Source of the DNA: Anaerolineae bacterium UTCFX1
Lineage (GTDB): Bacteria; Chloroflexota; Anaerolineae; Anaerolineales; Villigracilaceae
Reading direction: 5' to 3'
Length of the DNA: 37,128 bases
NCBI GenBank assembly: GCA_002050275.1
Contig: MWTB01000029.1
Location: forward strand, 1 to 37,128
The notes beneath the pieces were generated by a model. That model had not been told where the DNA came from. It saw only the letters and a program-made list of their open reading frames with translations, and made no database searches. Positions 29,860 through 37,128 of the stretch are shown here, one piece after another. A program made the position numbers and the translations under genes. Every line of letters starts with the position of its first letter. The first letter of the stretch is position 1.

Positions 29860-32127
29860 ATGAAATTATTCCGCCTATTAAATTTCATCCTTATCGTCGT
29901 TCTACTTCTGACCGCATGCGGTTCGGCAAACAGCGCGCCTACTCTTCCCCCAACATCTTCGCTGCCGCAACCGGCGGTTACGATCAAATCTGCGCCGGAT
30001 GTGAACGCGGCGCTCAGCGCTTATCTCGACGCATACAAAGCCGACGACTACAACGCTATGTATGCCATGCTCAGCAAGGTGACAAGCGCTGCGCTTCCGC
30101 TTGAGGAATTCGCCAAACGCAACAAAGACGCATTAAACGAGATGAGCGCCGAGACGTTCGACTACGAAATTCTCTCAGCGCTGATGAACCCATTGTCCGC
30201 TGAAGTTTCGTACCGGGTCACATATCACACCGTGCTGGTCGGCGACCTGCAGCGCGATATGATCGCGCGTTTCTCGCTTGAAGACGGCGCTTGGAAACTG
30301 CAATGGGACGCTGCGAATATTCTGCCCGAACTAGCGGGCGAGAACGCATTGCGCATGGATTACCGCATTCCTTCGCGCGGCGACGTCTACGATCATAACG
30401 GCAATCCGCTCGCGGCGCAGTCGGATGTGTATGCGTTCTATATCATCCCCGGCAATGTAAACGAAGATAATATCGGTTCGCTCACCGCCAGAGTATGGGC
30501 GCTGTGCGGCATCAGTCAAGACGTTCTCGAACAAGACATCCTCAACACACCAGACCAGTACGCTATTCCGTTATGCGAAGCGTCGCCGGAGGAATCAGCG
30601 GTCATTCGCTCCGCCGCCCCCAGCGGCTTACAATGGGCGCAATACACCTCCCGTTATTATTTTGAGCAAGGCTCCAGTTCAAATATAGTCGGATATACCA
30701 CATACATCTCCGCCGACAATTTGGATGAATACAAACGTCGCGGCTATCAAGGTTCGGAGCGCGTCGGCAACGCAGGCATTGAACGCTCTATGGAAGACGC
30801 TCTTGCCGGCAAACACGGCGGCACATTATATGTAGTCGATCCGTCCACCGGGCAGATCGTGACAAAGGTCGGCGAGAGCGAGCCGCAACCGTCGCAATCG
30901 GTTTACCTTACTTTGGACCGTAATTTTCAAACCTACGCTGAAAAATCTATCGAGGGTTTTCGCGGCGCAGTGGTGGTGATGGAAGTGGATACGGGGCGCG
31001 TGCTTGCCATGGCAACTTCGCCCGATTATGACTCGAACATCTTTGAAACGAACAACCCGAATAGTTCGGAACGCATCGCAGAGTTATTTCAACGTACAGA
31101 CGATCCGCTGCTCAACCGCGCCGCGCAGGGACAATATCCGCTCGGTTCGGTGTTCAAGATCATCACCATGGCGGCGGGCATGGAAAGCGGGTTGTACTTA
31201 CCGGAAACAACATTTGATTGTCAGTACGATTGGACAAAACTTCCCGATACGATCCGCCGCGATTGGACGTGGCAACGCTGTCAGAATCGGCTTCAAAGCG
31301 GACGCGAATGCAACACTTCCGACAGCATGCCTTCCGGGCTAGTAACGCTTCCCGAAGGACTCATGCGTTCGTGCAATCCGCTTTTCTACGATATTGGCTA
31401 TACCCTCTATCAAAATAATCGCCAGAACGATATTGCCAACATGGCGCGCGCGTTCGGTTTGGGATCGGCGACGGGCATCGGTCAAATCACCGAAGCGGTC
31501 GGGAACATCAGCGATCCGCAAACGGCGGTGGACGTGGTCAATCAAGCGATCGGTCAAGGCGACATGATGGTTACGCCGTTGCAAGTGGCAAAGTTTATCG
31601 CTGCGCTCGGCAACGGCGGCACGTTATACCGTCCGCAACTGGTCGAATCGATTCGTCCTATTGAAGGGGCGCCGACGCAAGTCTTCAAGCCAGAAGCGAC
31701 AGGCGTGTTGCCGGTCACGCCGGAACGGTTGCAAGTCATCCGCGAGGCGATGATTCAAGTGGTCGAGAATTCGCGCGGCACGGCAAACTTCCGCTTGCGC
31801 GGCACACCGGTGCCTGTGGCTGGCAAAACCGGCACAGCCGAATCGGGCAGCGGTCTGCCGCATGCTTGGTTCGCCGGATATACGCTCTGCAAAGACGTCG
31901 CGGATAAATACCCCGTTTGCAAAGATAAGCCAGATATTGCCATCGTGGTCGTATTGGAGAATATAGGCGACGGTTCCGAATGGGCGGCGCCGATCTTTAA
32001 GCGCATGGTTGAAGTCTATTACTTCGGTACGCCGCAATCGCAATTACATTTCGAAGTTGGAATTCTGGGTCCGACAAAAACTCCGACGCCGTTTGGCGGC
32101 ATCCCCACGGAAACGCCGTCAGAGTAA
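29860..32127 (+). CDS. Lipid-anchored class B PBP with MecA-like N-terminal domain
   Basis: This 755-residue peptidoglycan DD-transpeptidase starts with a lipoprotein signal (LTAC, Cys20) rather than a membrane helix. An NTF2-like MecA_N domain follows (about 48-155: VNAALSAYLDAYKADDYNAM), then the PBP dimer domain (from YRIPSRGDVYDHNGNPLAAQ) and a transpeptidase domain with Ser430-Val-Phe-Lys433, Ser504-Cys-Asn506 and Lys656-Thr-Gly658. All three active-site motifs are intact. A Pro/Thr tail ends the chain. The layout matches low-affinity PBPs such as PBP2a. It contains several Cys residues in the transpeptidase insert (about 450-485). AAGG precedes the ATG. The gene is followed 57 bp later by rsgA. 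Confidence 0.9.
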   Translation: MKLFRLLNFILIVVLLLTACGSANSAPTLPPTSSLPQPAVTIKSAPDVNAALSAYLDAYKADDYNAMYAMLSKVTSAALPLEEFAKRNKDALNEMSAETFDYEILSALMNPLSAEVSYRVTYHTVLVGDLQRDMIARFSLEDGAWKLQWDAANILPELAGENALRMDYRIPSRGDVYDHNGNPLAAQSDVYAFYIIPGNVNEDNIGSLTARVWALCGISQDVLEQDILNTPDQYAIPLCEASPEESAVIRSAAPSGLQWAQYTSRYYFEQGSSSNIVGYTTYISADNLDEYKRRGYQGSERVGNAGIERSMEDALAGKHGGTLYVVDPSTGQIVTKVGESEPQPSQSVYLTLDRNFQTYAEKSIEGFRGAVVVMEVDTGRVLAMATSPDYDSNIFETNNPNSSERIAELFQRTDDPLLNRAAQGQYPLGSVFKIITMAAGMESGLYLPETTFDCQYDWTKLPDTIRRDWTWQRCQNRLQSGRECNTSDSMPSGLVTLPEGLMRSCNPLFYDIGYTLYQNNRQNDIANMARAFGLGSATGIGQITEAVGNISDPQTAVDVVNQAIGQGDMMVTPLQVAKFIAALGNGGTLYRPQLVESIRPIEGAPTQVFKPEATGVLPVTPERLQVIREAMIQVVENSRGTANFRLRGTPVPVAGKTGTAESGSGLPHAWFAGYTLCKDVADKYPVCKDKPDIAIVVVLENIGDGSEWAAPIFKRMVEVYYFGTPQSQLHFEVGILGPTKTPTPFGGIPTETPSE

Positions 32128-32183
32128 CTTTATAGAAGACCTGACGGGCGCAATCCGTCGAGACCTTTTGGAGAAATCAAGAA

Positions 32184-33080
32184 TTGGAGATTCGCGGACT
32201 TATCGTCAAAGCGCAATCCGGTTTCTTTACGGTGAAAACCGAGAAGGGGCTGATCGTCTGCCAACTGCGGGGAAAATTAAAACAGGGAAAAGCGACCGGC
32301 GATATCGCGGCGCTTGGGGATAAGGTCAAGATTGCCGCGCTGAGCGACGGAAGCGGGGTAATCGAAGAAATCGAAGACCGCCGCCGCGCCATCACGCGAC
32401 TCGATCCACGTCCTTTCGGCGAATATCGGCAAATCTTGCTGGCGAACGCCGATCAAGCCGTGTTCGTCTTTGCGTGCGCGCGCCCGAACCCAAAATTGAG
32501 AATGCTGGATCGTTTCCTAGTTATCGCGGAAAAACAGAATATTCCGGCGATCATCGTTGCGAACAAGGTGGATCTGGTCAAGAATCCGCGAGAACTCTTT
32601 GGTCTCTACGAAGCGATCGGCTATCGCGTCATCTACGCATCAGCCACAAACGGTAAGAGCATCGCCGAATTAAAGAAAACCCTCGCTCAGCGCATCAGCG
32701 CGCTGGCTGGGCCGAGCGGCGCCGGCAAATCTAGCCTGCTAAACGCCGTTCAACCGAATCTGGAACTGGCGACAGACAAGGTCAGCGCGGCGCTCAATAA
32801 GGGCAAGCATACAACCGTAACGCGCGAACTGTTCGAACTTGACGGCGGCGGTTATGTCGCCGATACGCCCGGCTGGAAATCGCTGGCGCTATGGGATACG
32901 ACTCCCGAAGAAATGGACGCTTATTTTCCCGAGTTGCGCGAACTTGTGCGATATTGTCAATTCAGCGATTGCACACACAGCCACGAGCCGGGTTGCGCAG
33001 TGACAAAAGCAGTGGCAGACGGCAGAGTGTATCGTGAGCGTTACGAGTCTTACTTAAGGTTGCGAGCAGGGAAAGAATAA
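32184..33080 (+). CDS. rsgA: Ribosome small-subunit-dependent GTPase A
   Basis: This 298-residue circularly permuted GTPase helps mature the 30S subunit. An N-terminal OB fold (about 1-70) is followed by the G4 motif VANKVDLV, then the P-loop GPSGAGKSSLLNA, G2 at THTTVTREL-like KHTTVTRELF, and G3 DTPGW. The C-terminal zinc site reads CQFSDCTHSHEPGCAV. The start is a TTG at 32184, chosen because GGAG lies 10 bp upstream and the frame then begins MEIRGLIVKAQSGFF, the usual N-terminus. The gene sits between the PBP and holB on the same strand. Confidence 0.93.
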   Translation: MEIRGLIVKAQSGFFTVKTEKGLIVCQLRGKLKQGKATGDIAALGDKVKIAALSDGSGVIEEIEDRRRAITRLDPRPFGEYRQILLANADQAVFVFACARPNPKLRMLDRFLVIAEKQNIPAIIVANKVDLVKNPRELFGLYEAIGYRVIYASATNGKSIAELKKTLAQRISALAGPSGAGKSSLLNAVQPNLELATDKVSAALNKGKHTTVTRELFELDGGGYVADTPGWKSLALWDTTPEEMDAYFPELRELVRYCQFSDCTHSHEPGCAVTKAVADGRVYRERYESYLRLRAGKE

Positions 33081-33155
33081 CGAAAATTTACGACGCTTCA
33101 ACACGGTGAGCGAAGCCAGACCCTCAACGCAGGTTTACGGTTATGATTGGAGTTA

Positions 33156-34232
33156 ATGACTGACACACCGATTATCGACAACTCGTCTGCTGGCTCTTCG
33201 GCTTCGCTCAGAGCAAGCAATTGGCGTCTAGCTGGCCACCGTTGGGCCGTGGAGATGTTGAAAAAGAACATACGCCGCGGAACAGTGCGCCATGCATATC
33301 TCTTTACGGGACCGCCCGGCTCAGGTCGCCGCACGCTCGCGCTGCGCTTCGCTCAAGCGTTGAACTGCCCTACGCCGCTTGAGGCGGGCGTCCCTTGCGG
33401 GGTATGTCTAACCTGCCGGCAGATCGAAGCCGCGCGTTATTCCGATCTAAGCGTGATCGAACCGACGATCAAAGACTCGAATACAAAAGAGTTGATTCCC
33501 GCGCCGCACGGAGAGATTCGTATTGATCAGATTCGAGACCAGCATAAGATCGTCAACCTCAAACCGTTCCAATCCAACTATCGCGTCTCGCTATTTCTGA
33601 GATTTCATCAAGCCAACGACAACGCCGCCAATGCATTGTTGAAAACGCTCGAAGAAGCGCCGTCTTACGCCGTGTTGATCCTCACCGCCGACGCTCCCGA
33701 ACAATTACTGCCGACCATCGTTTCAAGATGCGAAGCGTTGCGATTACGACCCTTGCGCGTGGAGGAAACGCAAAAAGAACTGGAGACTAGAGGACTAGAG
33801 GCTGGGCGCGCTAAGTTGATCGCGCACATTTCAGGCGGACGCATAGGCTACGCGATCCGTTTGATGGAAAACGATTCGCTGCTCGAGCGGCGCGACGAAC
33901 GGCTGAACGATCTCCTCTCTCTACTGTCCGCCTCGCGCGTCGAGAAATTTTCCTACGTAGACAAACTCTCGAAAGACAAAGACGCCATGCGCGAGACGAT
34001 CTCATTCTGGCTCTCGTATTGGCGCGACGCGCTGCTGCGCGTTTCGCAAGCCGAGACTCCGCTCATCAACGTGGATCGCAATATGGAGATCGAAAATATC
34101 GCCTCACGTTTGGAATTTTCCGCCGCGCGCGACGCAGTTCGCAGACTCGAAACTGCGCTGGAGCAAATGGATAAGAATGTAAACGCACGATTGGTTGCGG
34201 AAGTTCTACTGCTAGATTTGCCGAAGGTATAG
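33156..34232 (+). CDS. holB: DNA polymerase III delta-prime subunit
   Basis: This 358-residue clamp-loader subunit is a AAA+ protein. The core begins WRLAGHRWAVEMLKKNIRRG. The P-loop is GPPGSGRRTLAL, with Arg for the usual Lys, as in ATPase-dead delta-prime. A zinc site reads CPTP then CGVCLTC, and sensor 1 is IVSRCEALRL (SRC motif). The C-terminal helical collar ends LLLDLPKV. The N-terminus is uncertain: 33156 has GGAG only 3 bp away, and residues 8-21 (SSAGSSASLRASN) come from a short repeat-like stretch. A TTG at 33147 is also possible. It converges with the riboflavin ABC operon, with only 17 bp between the two stops. Confidence 0.85.
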   Translation: MTDTPIIDNSSAGSSASLRASNWRLAGHRWAVEMLKKNIRRGTVRHAYLFTGPPGSGRRTLALRFAQALNCPTPLEAGVPCGVCLTCRQIEAARYSDLSVIEPTIKDSNTKELIPAPHGEIRIDQIRDQHKIVNLKPFQSNYRVSLFLRFHQANDNAANALLKTLEEAPSYAVLILTADAPEQLLPTIVSRCEALRLRPLRVEETQKELETRGLEAGRAKLIAHISGGRIGYAIRLMENDSLLERRDERLNDLLSLLSASRVEKFSYVDKLSKDKDAMRETISFWLSYWRDALLRVSQAETPLINVDRNMEIENIASRLEFSAARDAVRRLETALEQMDKNVNARLVAEVLLLDLPKV

Positions 34233-34249
34233 CATCCGCTTACGGCGCT

Positions 34250-35017
34250 TCATTCAATCGTTGCGCGCAACTGGCGAGCTAATTCGCCAAAACGAGCCAA
34301 ATAGCGGATATCGTCCTCACGCGGGCGCGGCAGATCAACTTCCATGTCCATCTTTATTTTGCCGGGGCGCTGCGTAAAAACTAAAACGCGATCCGCTAAA
34401 AACAACGATTCGTTGATCGAATGCGTCACCATAACGACGGTCTTCTGCCGCGCCTGCCAAATGCGCGAAAGTTCCATCCACATGCGCTCGCGGGTCATCG
34501 CATCGAGGGACGCGAAAGGCTCGTCGAGCAGAAGCAGGTCGGGGTCGTGAATTAGCGCACGCGCGATCGCTACGCGTTGCGCCATCCCGCCGGAGAGATC
34601 GCGCGGGAGTGAATCTTCAAATCCTTGCAAACCCACCAGTTCAATCAGGTCGCGTATTTTCTCGCGCGCAACGGTTTGATTCACTTTTCCCACTTCGAGC
34701 GGAAGTCCAATATTCTCCGTTACCGTGCGCCACGGCATAAGAGTCGCTTGTTGAAACACCATGCCGATGCTCGGCTGCTCGCCGCCGCTGAACGTGAACG
34801 AACCGGACGTGGGTGGAATCAGCCCCGCCAGAACACGCAGCAAAGTAGTCTTTCCCGAGCCCGACGGCCCCAATACGCACACAAACTCGCGCGAGTTCAC
34901 ATCGAAAGAGACGCTGTCCAGCGCGTGAAGCCCGTTGTTCTCTGTAGGAAATATGACCGATAAATCTCGAACCGTAAGAATAGAAGCGGGCATTTTAGAT
35001 TTACAACTTATGATCAT
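34250..35017 (-). CDS. ABC transporter ATPase, probable riboflavin uptake
   Basis: This 255-residue ATPase belongs to the nitrate/sulfonate/taurine-type (SsuB/TauB-like) branch. It has Walker A GPSGSGKTTLLR, Q-loop MVFQQATLMPW, signature LSGGMAQRVAIARAL, Walker B LLLLDEPFASLD and a switch His in VTHSINE. Start 35017 (ATG) or 34993 (MPASILTVRDLSV) is possible; neither has a good ribosome-binding site. It is the last gene of a permease, binding protein, ATPase operon that begins behind an FMN riboswitch, which points to riboflavin or another flavin as cargo. The gap to the binding protein is 42 bp. Confidence 0.85.
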   Translation of the reverse strand: MIISCKSKMPASILTVRDLSVIFPTENNGLHALDSVSFDVNSREFVCVLGPSGSGKTTLLRVLAGLIPPTSGSFTFSGGEQPSIGMVFQQATLMPWRTVTENIGLPLEVGKVNQTVAREKIRDLIELVGLQGFEDSLPRDLSGGMAQRVAIARALIHDPDLLLLDEPFASLDAMTRERMWMELSRIWQARQKTVVMVTHSINESLFLADRVLVFTQRPGKIKMDMEVDLPRPREDDIRYLARFGELARQLRATIE

Positions 35018-35059
35018 TGAAAGGCGCGCGCGATAATATGTTGACTGCGCGTCTTTTCT

Positions 35060-36034
35060 TCATGGCACAAATTCATTGGTGAACGCTTTACTCAAATCCA
35101 TTCTATCCGAGAGCAAACCCATCGAGAGCAATATCTCTTGCATATTCTCCCACGCTCGCGGATCGGAATATCCAAGCCGTTCCGCTTTCCATTGTTCGAC
35201 GGACACTTCGAGAACTTCCTTTTGCACTTCCGCATCCAGCTCAGAAAAACTCGGGATGAACGCCGCGCTGATTTCAAACGCCTCATCAGGATTTGCAATC
35301 GTATCGCGCAATCCTTTCAGGAATGCTTCGACAAACACACGCGCAAATTCAGGGTTTTCAGCGATCGTCTTTTCATTGGTCAGCAACCCATTCGCCGCAA
35401 GCGAGACATAATCACCCACGCGAACTTCCGTCACAGGGATGCCCATTGCGCGCAATTGAATCGGCTCATTCGCCGCATAACCAACAACCACATTCTGTTG
35501 CCCCGCCGCCATCAATTCAACTTGATTGAATCCAATCGCATCGAGCGTTACATCCGCCTCCGTCAACTTACCTGCATCGAGTAAAGCGCGCAGACCGATA
35601 TAACTTGCTCCAAATAAGCCGGGCAAGCCGATCTTCTGCCCCCTCAAGTCCGGCGGCACAACCACGCCCAACTCGCTCTTCGCCACGACTGAAACAGGAT
35701 ACTGCTGATACCACGCGGCAATATAGGTCACCGGCAGTCCCTGCGCGCGCGCGAGCAAAACCTGCTCGCCTGAAACGACCGCAAACGGCAACTTATCGGC
35801 TGCGACTAATTCCACGCCTTTGGTCTCGAATGAATAATCAAATTCGATTTCAATGCCTGCGTCGGCAAAATAACCTTTCGCAACCGTCACATAAAACGGC
35901 GCGTATTGGATGTTGGGAATGTATCCCATCGGTAAGCGGACGCGGGTCAACGCGTCGTTTTGAGCCTGCGAGCCGCCGCACGCCGTCAACGCAAGCGACA
36001 GCCCCAGCATGAGTAAAACCGACTTGCGAAACAT
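35060..36034 (-). CDS. ribY: RibY-like riboflavin-binding lipoprotein (NMT1/THI5 fold)
   Basis: This 324-residue substrate-binding lipoprotein has a signal ending in LTAC (Cys19). The NMT1/THI5 domain begins LPMGYIPNIQYAPFYVTVAKGYFADAGIEIE, the form seen in pyrimidine- and flavin-binding members. Other marks are KLPFAVVSGEQVLLARAQGLPV, GQKIGLPGLFGASYIGLRAL and the C-terminal helices. AAGGAG precedes the ATG at 36034. Homology alone gives nitrate/taurine or HMP names. The upstream FMN riboswitch and the known RibXY transporters of Chloroflexus favour riboflavin. A palindromic repeat fills the gap from the permease gene. Confidence 0.75.
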   Translation of the reverse strand: MFRKSVLLMLGLSLALTACGGSQAQNDALTRVRLPMGYIPNIQYAPFYVTVAKGYFADAGIEIEFDYSFETKGVELVAADKLPFAVVSGEQVLLARAQGLPVTYIAAWYQQYPVSVVAKSELGVVVPPDLRGQKIGLPGLFGASYIGLRALLDAGKLTEADVTLDAIGFNQVELMAAGQQNVVVGYAANEPIQLRAMGIPVTEVRVGDYVSLAANGLLTNEKTIAENPEFARVFVEAFLKGLRDTIANPDEAFEISAAFIPSFSELDAEVQKEVLEVSVEQWKAERLGYSDPRAWENMQEILLSMGLLSDRMDLSKAFTNEFVP

Positions 36035-36060
36035 ATTGGATCTCCTTTTGGTTTATTTAT

Positions 36061-36150
36061 ATCGTTGCGAGGAGGAGCGGAGCGACAACGAAGCAATCTC
36101 CTCGCATAAGAGATTGCTTCGGGCGGATGAACGCCGCCCTCGCAACAACA
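36061..36150. repeat. Palindromic dispersed repeat, copy 3 (solo)
   Basis: This 90-bp relative of the repeats at 7241 and 7662 has ends CGTTGCGAGG and CCTCGCAAC and an inner inverted pair (GAAGCAATCTC with GAGATTGCTTC), so it can form a nested hairpin. It fills the gap between the permease stop and the ribY ribosome-binding site and has no nuclease gene beside it. Confidence 0.85.
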
Positions 36151-36897
36151 TTAGCCCTGCCACTTCAAAAATCGACTCTCGACAATCCTTACAACACCGT
36201 ATAACGCCAACGCTAATAAAATCAACGTAAAGACTGCCACAAAGACCATCGGCGTATCGTACTGAAAATCGCCCACGCGCAGCAAGAATCCTAATCCGCT
36301 TTGCGCATCCACCAATTCGCCGACGATCGCGCCGATGACCGATAACGTCGCGCCCACGCGCATCCCGCCGAGGAAGACCGGCAGCGAAGCGGGCGCTTCC
36401 ACCTTCCATAGAATCTGCGCGCGCGAAGCATGCAGCGAATTCATCAAATCGTATAGCGCGGCTGGCACGGCGCGCACGCCCACAATCGTATTCACCAGCA
36501 CAGGGAAAAACACGATCAATGCGCAAATGACCGCCTTTGAGAGAATCCCATCTCCCAACCAAATGATCAGCAGCGGAGCAATCGCCACCACCGGAATCGC
36601 CTGACTGGCGACGATATACGGCGACAAGACTTTTTCTAACGATCGCGATTTAGCGAGCAAGTAGCCCAGAATCGTAGCGATCGTCACGCCGGCGATCAGC
36701 CCTAACACGATCTCGCTCAAGGTAATGCCGGTATGATACGCCAAACTTCCGTCGTTCATCGCCCTAAGAAAACGAGCCCATACGCTAAGCGGCGACGGCA
36801 AAATGAAGTTGGGGATTCCGCTGTAACGTGCAACCAGACTCCAAGCGAGCAGGAATACAAAAGCGGAAGATACGATGGGTAAGAGACGTTTATGCAT
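36151..36897 (-). CDS. ribX: RibX-like ABC permease for riboflavin
   Basis: This 248-residue inner-membrane permease of the BPD_transp_1 family has about six membrane segments. The EAA coupling loop is MNSLHASRAQILWKVEAPASLPVFLGGMRVG, near residues 150-180. The start is uncertain: ATG 36897 gives a normal N-terminus (MHKRLLPIVSS), while a TTG at 36951 has AAGG before it and adds 18 residues. A small hairpin (GGCGC with GCGCC, 36911-36926) lies between the two. The gene is first in its operon and directly follows an FMN riboswitch and terminator, so it is probably repressed when flavin is plentiful. Confidence 0.75.
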   Translation of the reverse strand: MHKRLLPIVSSAFVFLLAWSLVARYSGIPNFILPSPLSVWARFLRAMNDGSLAYHTGITLSEIVLGLIAGVTIATILGYLLAKSRSLEKVLSPYIVASQAIPVVAIAPLLIIWLGDGILSKAVICALIVFFPVLVNTIVGVRAVPAALYDLMNSLHASRAQILWKVEAPASLPVFLGGMRVGATLSVIGAIVGELVDAQSGLGFLLRVGDFQYDTPMVFVAVFTLILLALALYGVVRIVESRFLKWQG

Positions 36898-36969
36898 GAG
36901 CGGTAATGCAGGCGCAAAAAAGCGCCGCGAGAAGTCGGGGCGCAAAATCAAGACCCTTGCCTGAGACGC

Positions 36970-36996
36970 AAAACCGAAAACTACGATCGTTTTCGG
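36970..36996 (-). terminator. Riboswitch expression-platform terminator
   Basis: An 8-bp stem (CCGAAAAC and GTTTTCGG, loop GATCGTA) is followed on the minus strand by TTTT, 33 bp after the FMN aptamer core and before the permease start. It would end transcription when the aptamer is occupied. The short T-run makes it a modest terminator. Confidence 0.6.
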
Positions 36997-37029
36997 GGGC
37001 TCGCGTCAAATCAGACTCGCATTGAGTCG

Positions 37030-37128
37030 ATATCCTTCTTCTATCCAGACTGTTACTGTCGGCTCTGGAATTTCACCAGTATCGTGCATTGTAAGACCGA
37101 CTTAAGTCGGTCGTACTTGTCGGTCGTA
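37030..37128 (-). promoter_or_regulatory. FMN riboswitch (RFN element), 3' part, cut by window edge
   Basis: On the minus strand the conserved 3' half of the FMN aptamer is present: GGTGAAATTCC, GAGCCGACAGT, AGTCTGGAT and AGAAGGATAT, in order and spacing. Upstream an 18-bp palindrome (GACCGACTTAAGTCGGTC) forms the variable arm. The 5' half (with the first GGTGAAATTCC-type segment) should lie beyond 37128. It controls the permease, binding protein and ATPase genes below it. Confidence 0.9.

Noticed and set aside
32128..32183. Terminator between the PBP gene and rsgA
   Set aside because: The GACGG/CCGTC stem is only 5 bp and the T-run is separated from it by GAGACC.

Overview
The window looks like chromosomal DNA of an Anaerolineae-type member of the Chloroflexota. 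This is inferred from lipoproteins with Pro/Thr-rich linkers after the lipobox, a NurA-HerA pair, a lipid-anchored class B penicillin-binding protein, an NMT1-type riboflavin ABC transporter behind an FMN riboswitch, and dispersed palindromic repeats beginning GTCGTTGCGAGG. I ran no database search, so the taxonomy is tentative. No rRNA, tRNA or CRISPR array was seen, and no gene-free stretch exceeds 300 bases.

Region 1 (0.1-5 kb, minus strand): a phosphonate/phosphite-type ABC importer in the order phnD-phnC-phnE, with a clear promoter, a palindrome in the leader, an attenuator-like hairpin after phnD and a terminator after phnE. The permease is about twice the usual size. A SIMPL-domain lipoprotein lies upstream with its own terminator.

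Region 2 (5-13 kb): a DNA-processing and defence zone. A NurA nuclease, a VOC protein, a small HAS-barrel-like protein and a HerA ATPase form one plus-strand cluster. A small GIY-YIG nuclease gene, bracketed by two copies of a palindromic repeat of about 97 bp, is wedged in just before herA. An AT-rich type II restriction-modification module (controller, Dam-family methylase, PD-(D/E)XK endonuclease) follows, then a minus-strand AbiEii-like nucleotidyltransferase with a small partner, bounded by direct repeats of about 44 bp.

Region 3 (13-22 kb, plus strand): mostly housekeeping. It holds a YdcZ/DUF606 membrane protein, DNA polymerase X whose third polymerase Asp appears replaced by Gln, a small membrane protein, an AAC(6')-like acetyltransferase, two envelope proteins, CoaBC, a phosphoesterase, a DUF4349 protein and RsmG. 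Several starts sit 6-8 nt behind TATAAT-like boxes without a Shine-Dalgarno sequence, suggesting leaderless mRNAs.

Region 4 (22-29 kb, minus strand): a cupin, a PP2C phosphatase with a membrane anchor, a VWA-like/FHA protein and a membrane protein that appears frameshifted, then purine salvage (xpt, a HIT-family gene broken by an amber codon just before its histidine motif, and guaA). This stretch carries several arrays of 7-bp repeats, one of which, with a 43-bp palindrome, is inserted in frame inside guaA.

Region 5 (29-37 kb): plus-strand maf, a MecA-like lipid-anchored PBP, rsgA and holB. The minus strand carries a permease-binding protein-ATPase operon under an FMN riboswitch truncated by the window edge. 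The riboswitch makes this a probable riboflavin importer (RibX, RibY plus ATPase) rather than the nitrate/sulfonate/taurine transporter that homology alone would suggest.
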